Shown here: one piece after another, positions 26,995 through 37,129 of the stretch
How the letters are laid out: each line of letters starts with the position of its first letter
Position numbering within the stretch: the stretch's first letter is position 1
Assembly: GCF_024198255.1 (NCBI RefSeq)
Contig: NZ_JAJVKW010000001.1
Span: 434,001-498,000 of the forward strand
Source: Myxococcus guangdongensis
GTDB lineage: Bacteria; Myxococcota; Myxococcia; Myxococcales; Myxococcaceae
Reading direction: 5' to 3'
Length of the DNA: 64,000 nt
Program-made: the position numbers and the translations under genes
The notes under the pieces: model-generated
Databases searched by the model: none
What the model was told of the DNA's origin: nothing
What the model saw: the letters and a program-made list of their open reading frames with translations, nothing else

Positions 26995-29529
26995 CCATCG
27001 CCATTTTGGAGTGAGCCGCTCGTGAACTTCGAGACGCCCGTGAAGCCCGCCTCCGCGCCCATGCCCGTTCCGCCCGCCACCCCCGGCCAATCCGGACCGA
27101 GCGCGAGTACGGCACCCGTCGCGGCCCCCGAGCCCACGCAGAGCGAGTTCGCCCCCACCACCATGCGCGTGCGCAAGCGCAACGGCACCGCCGAGTCGGT
27201 GGACCTGAACAAGATTGTGCGCGCCGTGGGCAAGAGCTGCGTGGGGCTGTCGCGCGTGGACGTGATGCGCGTGGCCACGAAGACCATCTCCGGCCTCTAT
27301 GACGGCGCCACCACGCGCGAGCTGGACAGCCTGTCCATCCAGACCGCCGCCGCGCTCATCGTCGAGGAGCCCGAGTACGCGCGCCTGTCCGCGCGGCTGC
27401 TCGCCACCTTCATCCAGAAGGAGGTCAGCAACCAGGACATCCACTCCTTCAGCCAGTCGGTGGCGGCGGGCCACAAGCACGGCCTCATCGCGGACCGCCT
27501 GCTGCAGTTCGTCCAGGCCAACGCGCGCAAGCTCAACGCGGCCATCGACCCGTCGCGCAATGACTTGTTCGAGTACTTCGGCCTGCGCACCGTCTACGAC
27601 CGCTACCTCCTGAAGAACCCGCAGACGCGCGAGGTGCTGGAGACGCCGCAGGAGTTCTTCCTGCGCGTGGCGTGCGCGCTCAGCGGCGACAACGCGCGCG
27701 AGGCCATCGAGCTCTACCGCCTGTTCAGCTCGCTGGAGTACCTGCCCAGCTCCCCCACCCTCTTCAACTCCGGCACCCGCCACGAGCAGCTGTCCAGCTG
27801 CTTCCTGTTGGACTCGCCGGCGGACGACCTGGACGCCATCTATCGGAAGTACTCGGACATCGCGATGCTGTCCAAGTTCTCCGGCGGCATCGGCGTGGGC
27901 TACCACCGCGTGCGCGCGCGCGGCTCGCTCATCCGCTCCACCAACGGCCACTCCAACGGCATCGTCCCCTGGCTCAAGACGCTGGACGCGTCCGTGGCCG
28001 CGGTGAACCAGGGCGGCAAGCGCAAGGGCGCCTGCTGCGTGTACCTGGAGACGTGGCACGCGGACATCGAGGACTTCCTCGAGCTGCGCGACAACACCGG
28101 TGACGAGGCCCGCCGCACCCACAACCTGAACCTGTCCAACTGGGTGCCGGACCTGTTCATGAAGCGGGTGGAGACGGAGGGCGACTGGAGCCTCTTCGAC
28201 CCGAAGACGGTGCCGCACCTGACGGACCTGTACGGCGCGGAGTTCGAGAAGGCCTACGTGGAGGCGGAGGCCTCGGGCCTCGCCATGCGCAAGGTGAAGG
28301 CGCGTGACCTCTACGCGCGGATGATGAAGACGCTCGCCCAGACGGGCAACGGCTGGATGACCTTCAAGGACATCTGCAACCGCAAGAGCAACCAGACGGG
28401 CCGCCCCGAGAACGTCATCCACCTGTCCAACCTGTGCACCGAAATCCTGGAGGTGACGAGCCAGGGTGAGACGGCGGTGTGCAACCTGGGCTCGCTGAAC
28501 CTGGGCCGCATGGTGGCGGACGGGAAGTTCGACTTCGAGCGCCTGCGCGCCAACGCCCAGCTCGCGCTCAAGCAGCTGGACCGGGTCATCGACCTCAACT
28601 ACTACCCCATCCCCACGGCGGCGGACTCCAACCGCCGCTGGCGCCCGGTGGGCCTGGGGCTGATGGGCCTGCAGGACGTCTTCTTCCAGCTCAAGCTCCC
28701 GTTCGACTCCGCCGAGGCGCGGGCCCTGTCGAAGAAGATTTCGGAGGAGATCTACTTCGCGGCGCTGACCACCTCGTGCGAGCTGGCCGAGCAGTTCGGC
28801 GCGCACCCCTCCTTCCCGGAGACGCGGGCGGCGAAGGGGGAGCTGCAGTTCGAAAGCTGGGGCGTGACGCCGGAGGACCCGGCGCGCTGGGAGGCGCTGC
28901 GCGCGCGCATCCAGCAGCACGGCCTGCGCAACTCGCTGATGATTGCCATTGCGCCCACGGCGACGATTGCGTCCATCGCGGGCTGCTACGAGTGCATCGA
29001 GCCGCAGGTGTCCAACCTGTTCAAGCGCGAGACGCTGTCGGGTGACTTCCTGCAGGTCAACCGCTACCTGGTGCGCGACCTCCAGGCGCTGGGGTTGTGG
29101 AACGAGTCGGTGCGCAACCGCATCAAGCTGGCCGAGGGCAGCGTGCAGGACGTGACGGAGCTGCCGGAGCACCTGCGCACGGTGTACCGCACGGCGTGGG
29201 AGCTGCCCATGCGCTCGCTCATCGACATGGCGGCCGACCGCGGCGCCTTCATCGACCAGAGCCAGTCGCTCAACCTCTTCGTGGAGACGCCGAACATCGG
29301 CAAGCTCTCCTCCATGTACTTCTACGCGTGGCAGAAGGGGCTGAAGACCACGTACTACCTGCGCTCGCGTCCGGCCACGCGCATCGCCAAGGCGACCATC
29401 GCCGGCAACGGCGCCACCGCGACGGCGCCCGTCACCCCCGCGCCCGAGGCGAAGGCCGCCAAGGTGACGGACGCCGAGGCCGTGGCGTGCTCCCTGGAGA
29501 ACCCCGAGGCCTGCGAGGCGTGCCAGTAA
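26986..29529 (+). CDS. nrdA: Class I ribonucleoside-diphosphate reductase, large (alpha) subunit
   Basis: An 847-residue NrdA that reduces ribonucleotides to deoxyribonucleotides together with NrdB. An N-terminal ATP-cone (about 55-150, MRVRKRNGTAESVDLNKI) gives allosteric activity control. The catalytic barrel has the SSCFLL Cys, NLSNLCTEI (Cys plus Asn/Glu) and TAVCNLGSLNL, and APTATIASI near the active site. The C-terminal tail ends EACEACQ, a CxxC pair for re-reduction by thioredoxin or glutaredoxin. The first 55 residues are a Pro/Ala-rich extension; ATG 26986 is preferred over GTG 26941 because the upstream piece is not conserved-looking, but neither has a good ribosome site. A strong terminator separates it from nrdB. 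Confidence 0.95.
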   Translation: MATPSPFWSEPLVNFETPVKPASAPMPVPPATPGQSGPSASTAPVAAPEPTQSEFAPTTMRVRKRNGTAESVDLNKIVRAVGKSCVGLSRVDVMRVATKTISGLYDGATTRELDSLSIQTAAALIVEEPEYARLSARLLATFIQKEVSNQDIHSFSQSVAAGHKHGLIADRLLQFVQANARKLNAAIDPSRNDLFEYFGLRTVYDRYLLKNPQTREVLETPQEFFLRVACALSGDNAREAIELYRLFSSLEYLPSSPTLFNSGTRHEQLSSCFLLDSPADDLDAIYRKYSDIAMLSKFSGGIGVGYHRVRARGSLIRSTNGHSNGIVPWLKTLDASVAAVNQGGKRKGACCVYLETWHADIEDFLELRDNTGDEARRTHNLNLSNWVPDLFMKRVETEGDWSLFDPKTVPHLTDLYGAEFEKAYVEAEASGLAMRKVKARDLYARMMKTLAQTGNGWMTFKDICNRKSNQTGRPENVIHLSNLCTEILEVTSQGETAVCNLGSLNLGRMVADGKFDFERLRANAQLALKQLDRVIDLNYYPIPTAADSNRRWRPVGLGLMGLQDVFFQLKLPFDSAEARALSKKISEEIYFAALTTSCELAEQFGAHPSFPETRAAKGELQFESWGVTPEDPARWEALRARIQQHGLRNSLMIAIAPTATIASIAGCYECIEPQVSNLFKRETLSGDFLQVNRYLVRDLQALGLWNESVRNRIKLAEGSVQDVTELPEHLRTVYRTAWELPMRSLIDMAADRGAFIDQSQSLNLFVETPNIGKLSSMYFYAWQKGLKTTYYLRSRPATRIAKATIAGNGATATAPVTPAPEAKAAKVTDAEAVACSLENPEACEACQ

Positions 29530-29559
29530 GGAATTCCTGACACGCTGATTTTCACCGGA

Positions 29560-29596
29560 GCGAGCATGCGCGAGAGCGTGTGCTCGCTTTGTTTTT
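29560..29596 (+). terminator. Intrinsic terminator between nrdA and nrdB
   Basis: A 12-bp stem (GCGAGCATGCGC/GCGTGTGCTCGC, two G-U pairs) closes on a GAGA tetraloop and runs straight into TTTGTTTTT. This is a strong Rho-independent terminator, so nrdB is either expressed by read-through or has its own promoter in the 88 bp that follow. Confidence 0.88.
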
Positions 29597-29684
29597 GCGG
29601 GCATGTGACACACGCGTGAACACCCTGAGGAATCGGCGGGTCACGGCATTGACGTTTCGGTGAGCGTGGTGTTGATCACGGCCC

Positions 29685-30695
29685 ATGCTGCTCGAACCCG
29701 GCCTGAACCTGACGCTGCGTCCCATGGCGTATCCGGTTTTCTTCGAGATGTACCGGAATGCCATCAAGAACACCTGGACCGTCGAGGAGGTGGATTTCTC
29801 CACGGACCTGGTGGACCTCCGCTCGAAGATGACGGACGCGGAGCGACACCTCATCCACCGGCTGGTGGCCTTCTTCGCGACGGGCGACAGCATCGTCGGC
29901 AACAACCTGGTGCTGAACCTGTACAAGCACCTCAACGCGCCCGAGGCGCGGATGTACCTGTCGCGTCAGCTCTACGAGGAGGCGCTGCACGTCCAGTTCT
30001 ACCTGACGCTGCTGGACACGTACGTGCCGGACCCGGGTGAGCGCGCCAAGGCGTTCGCGGCCATCGACAACATCCCCTCCATCCAGCGCAAGGCGCAGTT
30101 CTGCATGAAGTGGATGGACAGCATCCACGACGTGGACGCGCTGAAGACGAAGGAGGAGCGGCAGCGGTTCCTGCTCAACCTCATCTGCTTCGCGGGCTGC
30201 ATCGAGGGGCTCTTCTTCTTCGCGGCCTTCGCGTACGTGTACTTCCTGCGCAGCAAGGGCCTGCTCAACGGGCTCGCGGCGGGGACGAACTGGGTGTTCC
30301 GCGACGAGAGCGCGCACATGGGGTTCGCGTTCGAGTGCATCCAGGTGGCCCGCAAGGAGGAGCCGGACCTCTTCGACGCGAAGATGGAGCGCGACGTGGA
30401 GGCGATGATTCGCGAGGCGGTGGAGTGCGAGACGCAGTTCGCGCAGGACCTGCTGAGCGGCGGCGTCGCGGGCCTGTCCGTCCAGGAGATGCGCGGCTAC
30501 CTCGAGTACACGGCGGACCAGCGGCTGCAGATGCTGGGCATCTCCCCGGTGTTCAAGACGAAGAACCCGCTGTCCTTCATGGACCTGCAGGACGTGCAGG
30601 AGCTCACCAACTTCTTCGAGCGCCGCGTGTCCGCCTACCAGGTCGCCGTGGGCGTGGGCGCCGCGGGCGACGTCGTGCTCGACGCGACGTTCTGA
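29685..30695 (+). CDS. nrdB: Class I ribonucleoside-diphosphate reductase, small (beta) subunit
   Basis: A 336-residue NrdB that holds the dimetal cofactor and delivers the radical to NrdA. The pattern Glu99-Ala-Leu-His102-x-x-x-Tyr106 matches E115/H118/Y122 of Escherichia coli NrdB, so the radical tyrosine is kept. This points to class Ia/Ib chemistry rather than the Phe-bearing class Ic. Other ligand helices are visible (TDAERHLIHRLV, IEGLFFFAAFAYVYFL, WVFRDESAHMGFAF). The C-terminus is short. A weak TTGACG-17-TTGATC pair at 29649-29677 may be its promoter. Confidence 0.95.
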   Translation: MLLEPGLNLTLRPMAYPVFFEMYRNAIKNTWTVEEVDFSTDLVDLRSKMTDAERHLIHRLVAFFATGDSIVGNNLVLNLYKHLNAPEARMYLSRQLYEEALHVQFYLTLLDTYVPDPGERAKAFAAIDNIPSIQRKAQFCMKWMDSIHDVDALKTKEERQRFLLNLICFAGCIEGLFFFAAFAYVYFLRSKGLLNGLAAGTNWVFRDESAHMGFAFECIQVARKEEPDLFDAKMERDVEAMIREAVECETQFAQDLLSGGVAGLSVQEMRGYLEYTADQRLQMLGISPVFKTKNPLSFMDLQDVQELTNFFERRVSAYQVAVGVGAAGDVVLDATF

Positions 30696-30704
30696 GTCGC
30701 CTCG

Positions 30705-30739
30705 ACGACGGGCCCGCCCCCCCGGGCCCGTCGTTCTTC
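30705..30739 (+). terminator. Intrinsic terminator after nrdB
   Basis: A 12-bp perfect stem ACGACGGGCCCG/CGGGCCCGTCGT with a six-C loop begins nine bases after the nrdB stop and is followed by TCTTCC. The stem is strong and the U-tract poor. Confidence 0.7.
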
Positions 30740-31008
30740 CCAGCCACCGGCCCCTGCCGGCTGACAGGGATTACCGCATCACCCGCACAGGCCAGTTACC
30801 CGCCCGGTAGGCGACACTCCCCACGTACGAAAGTCGCCCCCCGTCACGTTCGCCTCGACAGATCGCATCCTCCAAACCAGACTCCGCGCCCACTTCGCAC
30901 TGCGCGTACTGCCTCACGTCTGGATTTGAAGGAAGTGCCGGTTCTCTCATGTCACGCCCTCGGGCGTCGACGTCGCTGGCGGAGCTCTGCGCCAGGCGGA
31001 GGCATGCA
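30740..31008. other. Leader region of the SpvB/RHS gene
   Basis: About 270 bp without a convincing gene. An ATG at 30949 is in frame with the RHS protein but its nearest purine-rich stretch is 15 bases away. A 6-bp inverted repeat (GGCGAC...GTCGCC) lies near 30808-30836. I see no clear sigma-70 or sigma-54 promoter. Confidence 0.45.
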
Positions 31009-34000
31009 ATGGCAGACAGCACGGGCAAGCTCACCGACCAGTTCAGCATCGACAAGGACGGAGGCGCCTCGTATGCCTTCGAGCTCAAGGTCCCTCCTGG
31101 CACCAACGGCCTCGCCCCCACCCTGGGCATCGCCTACAACAGCGGCGGAGGCGACGGGCTGCTCGGCGTGGGCTGGGGCCTGAGCGGCCTGTCCTCCATC
31201 ACCCGCGCGGGGAGGACGGTGGCCCAGGACGGGCAACACGGCAGCATCAACTACGACCTGGACGACCGCTTCATCCTGGATGGCCAGCGATTGATGGCGG
31301 TCTCCGGCGCGTATGGGCAACCCCAGGCCGTCTACCACACCGAAATCCAGACATGGCGCAAGGTCGTCCCCCACTACCCCTCCGGCTGGGATGTCCAACG
31401 CGGCCCCCAGTCCTTCACCGTCCACACCCGCGATGGACAGACGTGGGAGTACGGCGCGACGGTGGACTCCCGCGTCCCCGCCTCCAGCACCGTCCCCGCC
31501 ATCCGCCTCTGGTCGCTCAACCGCGTCACGGACCGTCACGGCAACTTCATGACGGTGACGTACGAGCAGGACGCGCAGCACAACGCCCACTACCCCAAGC
31601 TCATCGAGTACACGGACAACCTCAAGAAGCCCATCGCCAAGAAGCGACAGGTCCGCTTCACCTTCATCGACCGCCAGGACATCGCCACCACCTACGTCGG
31701 CGGCCATCCCGTCCGCATCACCCGCCTATTGTCCCAGGTGCAGACCTACGTCGGGGACACGCTCGCCAGGACGTACCGCTTCGACTACCAGCCCAGCCGC
31801 GCCACCCGCCGGCAGCTCCTGCAGTCCGTCACCACCGAGGCGCGTGACACCTCGCTGCCCCGCACCACCTTCCTGTGGCAGGGACAGGCGGAGGCGGACC
31901 CCACGCTGTTCCAGACCTCGCGCGCGCTGGGCAAGAACATGCCCGGAGGCCTGCGCATCCCCATGGACGTGAGCGGCCAGGGCCTCACGGACGTGCTGCA
32001 CGCCTACCACGTCAGCCTCCAGCTGCGGCTGGACCTGTACCTCTCCACGCGCACCGGCCTGGAGGGCCCCTTCCCCGTGGACCTGACGGGCGCGCAGCTC
32101 GGCTGGGGCGGCACCTTCTGCCCGCTCGACGTGGACGCCGATGGACACATGGACCTGGTCTACGCCGCCAACAACGGAGGCAGGCTCGGCCTGACGCTCT
32201 TCAAGGCCACCGAGCGCAACGGCCGCTGGTCGCTGGTCCGCGAAGGCCCCGTCCACGGCGCCGGCCCCATCGACCTGCTCTGGGGCGGCCGGCTGATGGC
32301 CCTGGACGTGGATGGCGATGGACGCACGGACCTGGTCTACGCCACCAACAACGCCTCCCTGTTGAAGCTGGACGTCCTCTACTCCAATGGCTCCAGCTTC
32401 GCGCCGTCGGCCCACGGCGCCACCTCCACCCACCTGCCCTTCGGCGGCCACCTGAGCGCCCTGGACCTGGACGGCAATGGCCAGACAGACCTGGTCCACG
32501 CGTCCAACGACGGCGGGTTCCTGAAGCTCACCGGGCTGATGGCCCGCCCCGAGCGCCGGGGCTTCCAACAGCAGGACACGCCCCTGTTGCCCCCAAGCTC
32601 GCGCGTCCCCTGGGGCGGCAGCCTGGTCCCCATCCACCTGAATGGCGACGGGCAGGTGGACCTGCTCAATCCCTACACGGACGGGAGCACGCTGCACCTG
32701 CGCGCCCTCTTCAACACCGGCAAGGGCTTCGTCGTGCAGGACCTGGGCAGCACGGGCCTGCGGTACGGCGCCGCCATCCCCCAGCTCATGCCCGCCGACG
32801 TCACGGGTAAGGGCCGCGATGACCTGGTCATCGTCGGTGAGCACCAACGCGACGGCGAGCCGACTCCCCGCCGCCTCGCGGTGCTGCTCAACGAGGGCGG
32901 CGCGCTGCGCCTCCACGCCAAGGTGTCCCAGGTGCCGCCCTTCGTGACGGTGGGCGAGTCCACCTCCGCGGTGGGCCTGACGGGCGTGGGCAAGGCGGAC
33001 CTGCTCCACGTGGACGGCTCCGGCGCGGCGTACCTGCTCGCCGCGACGACGGAGTACCCCGACCTGGTCTCCCGCATCACCAACGGCCTGGGCGGCCGCT
33101 TCGAGCTCACCTACAAGCCCCTCACGGACCCGGCCGTCTACACCCGGGAGGCGCCCGCCCCGGACGCCGTCGACACCCAATCCCTGTTCAACAACCAGCT
33201 CCCCGGCGCGACGTACGCCCTGGCGGCCAACCCCGGCGCGCAGTCGCCTGAAGTGGGCATGAGCTTCGCCTCGCGCAGCGTCCAGTCCCCGCGCTACGTC
33301 GTGGCGGCGTACACCCAGGTGTATTCCGAGACACGGCGCCACGCCCATACCTTCACCTTCGCGGGCGCAAGGCTGAACCTCCAGGGCCGCGGCTGGATGG
33401 GCTTCGCGGCGTGGTCCAAGAAGGACCCGGACACCGGCACCGCCGGCGCCATCACCGAGACGCGCTACCACCAGGACTTCCCCCGCACCTACGCCGTGGC
33501 GAGCCAGACGGTGCGGCGCGCCTCGGACCGGGCTCTGATGGTCCGCTCCGAATACGACTACCTCACGCCCGCGAGCTCCGGCGTCCATCAACTCCAGACG
33601 ACCCAGGTGCGAAAGAAGCTGTACACCTTCGCGAAGTCGGACACGCCCGACTGCGTGCAGACCAAGGCCTTCCAGTACGACGCCTACGGCAACGCCACCT
33701 CCATCACCCAGGGCATCACCGGCGCGCCGGGCGCGACGCTGTACACCCGGCAGACCTTCCAGAACGACGTGGCGCAGCACCGCCTCGGCTTCCTCACCGA
33801 GCGCAAGCTCAGCACGGACGCGCAAGGCAACCAGCCGCTGCGCTGGGAGCGCACCACCTACGACGCGAGCACCTGGGACACGAAGACGCAGTCGCGCTGG
33901 ACGGGCGCAGACGCATGGCAGGTCTACTCGTACCAGTACGACGACTGGGGCAACCAGACGCGGATGGAGGACCCGGCGAAGGGCGCGGTGAGCCACACCT

Positions 34001-37000
34001 TCGAGTCCACGTACCACACCTTCCCGAGCAAGCGCGTGCTGCCCACGCCCGCCTCCGGACGCGCGCTGGAGTTCGAGTTCCAGTACGACGCGGCCCAGGG
34101 CGTGCTGACCTCACAGACGCAGCCCAACGGCGCCCGCGAGGTCCACGTGCACGACGGGCTGGGGCGCCCGGTGGAGACCCAGCGGATGAGCCCTGGCGGG
34201 GCGCTCCTCGCGACGATGCGCTTCCAGCGCGGCCAGGACGGCACGGGCGCCTACCGCAAGACGCTGACGCGCCAGGACTGGAGCAAGGACACGTGGCTGG
34301 TGCGCACCGAGTACGTGGACGGCTTCGGCCGCGTCACGCGCACGGCGAGCCAGGGAATGGAGAACGGCGCGCTCATCGGTCGCGCCATCCTCGAGGACAC
34401 CGTCCTGGACGCGCATGACCAGCCGCTTGAGCAGAGCCTGCCCTACTTCAGCGGCGACGCCTCCAAGCGCGCCCAGGCCCTGACCTACGACGAATACGAG
34501 CGCGTGGTGCGCCGGGAGACCTCCAGCGCCGGCGCCGCGCCCAACGTCACCACCTACCAGTACCCGCGCGCCGACAAGGTCCTGCTCACCGAGGGCGTCG
34601 GAACGCCAGCGCCGCGCACCCGCACGCTGACGCACGGGTTCCACGGGGACTCGCGCAGCCTGATGGAGCTGCAGGATGGCCGCGGCAACACCACGCGCTA
34701 CACCTACGACGCCCTCGGCCGACGGCTGAGCGCCACGGACCCGAAGGTGGAGACGACCTTCACGTACGACGGGGTGGACCGGCACACCGCCATCACCACC
34801 CGCTCGGGGAGCACCACCTTCACCCGCGAGACGTACGCCTACCGCGACGAGCAGCGGGAGTGGACGCACACCGACGGCACCGGCCAGGCGACGGTGTTCC
34901 GGCACGACGCGCTCCGGCGCGTCCTGTCGAAGCAGGCCGGCACCGCGCGGACGGACTACACCTACGACGAGCCGACCAGCGCGTACTCGCTCGGGCTCCT
35001 GACGGGAGTCCAGCTCCCCGATGGCTCGGCGTACGTCTATGGGCACGACGCGGACGGGAACACGACGTCCGTGAAGCTGACGCTCGACGGGACGGCGTAC
35101 ACGCTGGGCCAGGACTTCACGCCCGCGAGGCTCGTCTCGCGCATCGTCTACCCGGACGCCGCGAAGACGGAGGTGGGCTACCACCGCGACGCGCTCCAGC
35201 GCCTGGTGCGCATCACCGAGGGCGCGAAGGAGCACCTGGTCCATTCGGACTTCACCGCGCTGGGCGCGCCCGCGGTGGCCCGGTATGGCAATGGCGTGCG
35301 CACGGCCTGGACCTACACGCCGGACGGACACCTGCTCACCCAGGATGTCTTCACCGGCGACGAGAAGCCCGCGGCCGCCAGCACCCTGGAGTGGGACGCC
35401 TTCTGGCAGGTGAGCGCGCTGAGAGACAGTCTGGAGACGCCCCAGGACCAGAGCTTCACCTACGACTTGCTGGGCCAGCTGGTGAAGGCCCAGGGCGGCG
35501 GGTACGGCACCCAGGACTTCGCCTACGACGGGGCCTGCAGCCTCACCAGCAAGGCCGGGCTGACGCTGGAGCGCGCGGGTCACCAGGTGGCCCGGGGCTA
35601 CTCCCCCGCGAGCCCCGACGCGCTGCACGCGCGCTACGACGGCAACGGCAGCCTGGTGGAGCTGACGTACCAGGGCACCACCACCCGCTTCGGCTACGAC
35701 GCGGAGCGGCGGCTCCAGGAGGTGGGCCAGGTCCGCTTCACGTATGACCAGGACGGGCGGCGCCTGAAGAAGGCCGAGCCGGACCTCACGACGTACTACG
35801 TGGCGCCCTGCTTCGAGGTGGTCCGCTTCGCCAGCGGCGCGCGGCAGCACACCCGCTACATCCTGGATGGCGACGCGCTCGTCGCCTCCGTCACCGTGGC
35901 GGAGTCGGGCACGCCGCCCACGGGGCAGGTGGGGGTCCCCTCGCTGGGGACGCGCTACTTCCATCTGGACAACACGCAGAGCACCACGCTGTCCACCGAC
36001 GAGCAGGGACAGGTGGCCAGCCGCCTGGACTACGAGCCGTTCGGGCAGCCGCGCCTGCGCACGGGGAGCGACGACTTCCGGCGCAAGTTCACGGGGCTGG
36101 AGCTGGACAGCACCGGGCTCTACTACGCGTCCTCGCGCTACTACAGCCCGCTGCTGGGCAACTTCATCACCGCCGACGCGCAGATGGGAGCGCCCGACGA
36201 CCGCATGGGGGCGTTCAATCGCTACGCCTACGCCCTCAATGATCCACTCACGCTCATCGACCCGACGGGCCGCGGCTTCTTCGGCGCCATCAAGAACTTC
36301 TTCACCAACACGCTGCCCCAGTGGTTCTCCAAGCACTGGGAGGAGATCGTCTCCTACGCGGTGGACATCGCGCTCATCGCGGGCGGCATCGCGCTGTCGT
36401 TCGTCCCCGGCCTTCAGGGCGTCGCCGCCGTCGCCATCGGCGTTGCGGTGGGCGGACTGGTGGGCGCGGGGCTGGGAGGGCTCGCCTACAACATCAGCGC
36501 GAACGCGATGGGCAAGGAGTTCAGCTGGGCGGACTGGGGCGCTCAGGTGGGCATCGGCGCCGCGGCGGGCGCCATCGCCGGGGGCTTCTCCGCGGTGGGA
36601 GAGATTGCCGCCACCAGCCTCAACCTCGCCAGCCGGAGCCTGCTCAACATCGGCCTGCGCGCGGGCGTGGATGTCATTGGCGGCGTGGTGTCCGGCCTGA
36701 GCAGCCAGCTCATCGGCAACGCCGTCGCGGGCGCCCCGCTGGGCGCGGACCTCACCTTCGCCGCCATCTTCGGCGGCGTGGCGGGAGGCATTGGCAGCGT
36801 CGTCGCCTCCGGCGGCAAGGCCACGCTCAGCCGCGTGGCGCGCTCGCTGGATGACCTGGACGGGCTGGCGGATGGCCTGCGCCGGGCCAGCTACAACGTC
36901 GCCAACGGCCCCACGATGCAGCTGGAGGTCGAGGGGCTGCGCAAGCTCGTCGCGCTCTCGCTCGGCGGCACGTTCGGGACGTCGCTCGGGTACACGCTCA

Positions 37001-37044
37001 GCTACCTGCACGCGGAGCAGTACTTCCTGCCCGGCATGAAGTGA
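31009..37044 (+). CDS. SpvB/VCBS/RHS-repeat protein, insecticidal toxin complex or polymorphic toxin type
   Basis: A 2011-residue protein; GGAGG six bases before ATG 31009 fixes the start. Order: SpvB-type domain (about 5-290, LTDQFSIDKDGGASYAFEL, GLLGVGWGLSGLS); VCBS/FG-GAP repeats (about 330-640) with calcium-type loops such as DVDADGHMDLVYA and DLDGNGQTDLVHA; a TcdB-like middle region (about 680-840); YD/RHS repeats (about 870-1620); an RHS core with YEPFGQPR, TGLYYASSRYYSPLLGNFITAD and DPLTLIDPTG (DPTG at 1751-1754). RHS shells enclose a C-terminal payload cut at the core boundary. Here residues 1755-2011 are a Gly/Ala-rich hydrophobic domain with glycine-zipper stretches and no recognised enzyme motif, so a membrane-active payload is possible. 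No signal peptide is present. Confidence 0.92.
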   Translation: MADSTGKLTDQFSIDKDGGASYAFELKVPPGTNGLAPTLGIAYNSGGGDGLLGVGWGLSGLSSITRAGRTVAQDGQHGSINYDLDDRFILDGQRLMAVSGAYGQPQAVYHTEIQTWRKVVPHYPSGWDVQRGPQSFTVHTRDGQTWEYGATVDSRVPASSTVPAIRLWSLNRVTDRHGNFMTVTYEQDAQHNAHYPKLIEYTDNLKKPIAKKRQVRFTFIDRQDIATTYVGGHPVRITRLLSQVQTYVGDTLARTYRFDYQPSRATRRQLLQSVTTEARDTSLPRTTFLWQGQAEADPTLFQTSRALGKNMPGGLRIPMDVSGQGLTDVLHAYHVSLQLRLDLYLSTRTGLEGPFPVDLTGAQLGWGGTFCPLDVDADGHMDLVYAANNGGRLGLTLFKATERNGRWSLVREGPVHGAGPIDLLWGGRLMALDVDGDGRTDLVYATNNASLLKLDVLYSNGSSFAPSAHGATSTHLPFGGHLSALDLDGNGQTDLVHASNDGGFLKLTGLMARPERRGFQQQDTPLLPPSSRVPWGGSLVPIHLNGDGQVDLLNPYTDGSTLHLRALFNTGKGFVVQDLGSTGLRYGAAIPQLMPADVTGKGRDDLVIVGEHQRDGEPTPRRLAVLLNEGGALRLHAKVSQVPPFVTVGESTSAVGLTGVGKADLLHVDGSGAAYLLAATTEYPDLVSRITNGLGGRFELTYKPLTDPAVYTREAPAPDAVDTQSLFNNQLPGATYALAANPGAQSPEVGMSFASRSVQSPRYVVAAYTQVYSETRRHAHTFTFAGARLNLQGRGWMGFAAWSKKDPDTGTAGAITETRYHQDFPRTYAVASQTVRRASDRALMVRSEYDYLTPASSGVHQLQTTQVRKKLYTFAKSDTPDCVQTKAFQYDAYGNATSITQGITGAPGATLYTRQTFQNDVAQHRLGFLTERKLSTDAQGNQPLRWERTTYDASTWDTKTQSRWTGADAWQVYSYQYDDWGNQTRMEDPAKGAVSHTFESTYHTFPSKRVLPTPASGRALEFEFQYDAAQGVLTSQTQPNGAREVHVHDGLGRPVETQRMSPGGALLATMRFQRGQDGTGAYRKTLTRQDWSKDTWLVRTEYVDGFGRVTRTASQGMENGALIGRAILEDTVLDAHDQPLEQSLPYFSGDASKRAQALTYDEYERVVRRETSSAGAAPNVTTYQYPRADKVLLTEGVGTPAPRTRTLTHGFHGDSRSLMELQDGRGNTTRYTYDALGRRLSATDPKVETTFTYDGVDRHTAITTRSGSTTFTRETYAYRDEQREWTHTDGTGQATVFRHDALRRVLSKQAGTARTDYTYDEPTSAYSLGLLTGVQLPDGSAYVYGHDADGNTTSVKLTLDGTAYTLGQDFTPARLVSRIVYPDAAKTEVGYHRDALQRLVRITEGAKEHLVHSDFTALGAPAVARYGNGVRTAWTYTPDGHLLTQDVFTGDEKPAAASTLEWDAFWQVSALRDSLETPQDQSFTYDLLGQLVKAQGGGYGTQDFAYDGACSLTSKAGLTLERAGHQVARGYSPASPDALHARYDGNGSLVELTYQGTTTRFGYDAERRLQEVGQVRFTYDQDGRRLKKAEPDLTTYYVAPCFEVVRFASGARQHTRYILDGDALVASVTVAESGTPPTGQVGVPSLGTRYFHLDNTQSTTLSTDEQGQVASRLDYEPFGQPRLRTGSDDFRRKFTGLELDSTGLYYASSRYYSPLLGNFITADAQMGAPDDRMGAFNRYAYALNDPLTLIDPTGRGFFGAIKNFFTNTLPQWFSKHWEEIVSYAVDIALIAGGIALSFVPGLQGVAAVAIGVAVGGLVGAGLGGLAYNISANAMGKEFSWADWGAQVGIGAAAGAIAGGFSAVGEIAATSLNLASRSLLNIGLRAGVDVIGGVVSGLSSQLIGNAVAGAPLGADLTFAAIFGGVAGGIGSVVASGGKATLSRVARSLDDLDGLADGLRRASYNVANGPTMQLEVEGLRKLVALSLGGTFGTSLGYTLSYLHAEQYFLPGMK

Positions 37045-37129
37045 GGACGCACCTCGACACCGTTGTGGCCCCGGCATGCGGTCCGTGCCGGGGACTGGAT
37101 GCAGTGCAACGCCATGGAGGCCAGACACG

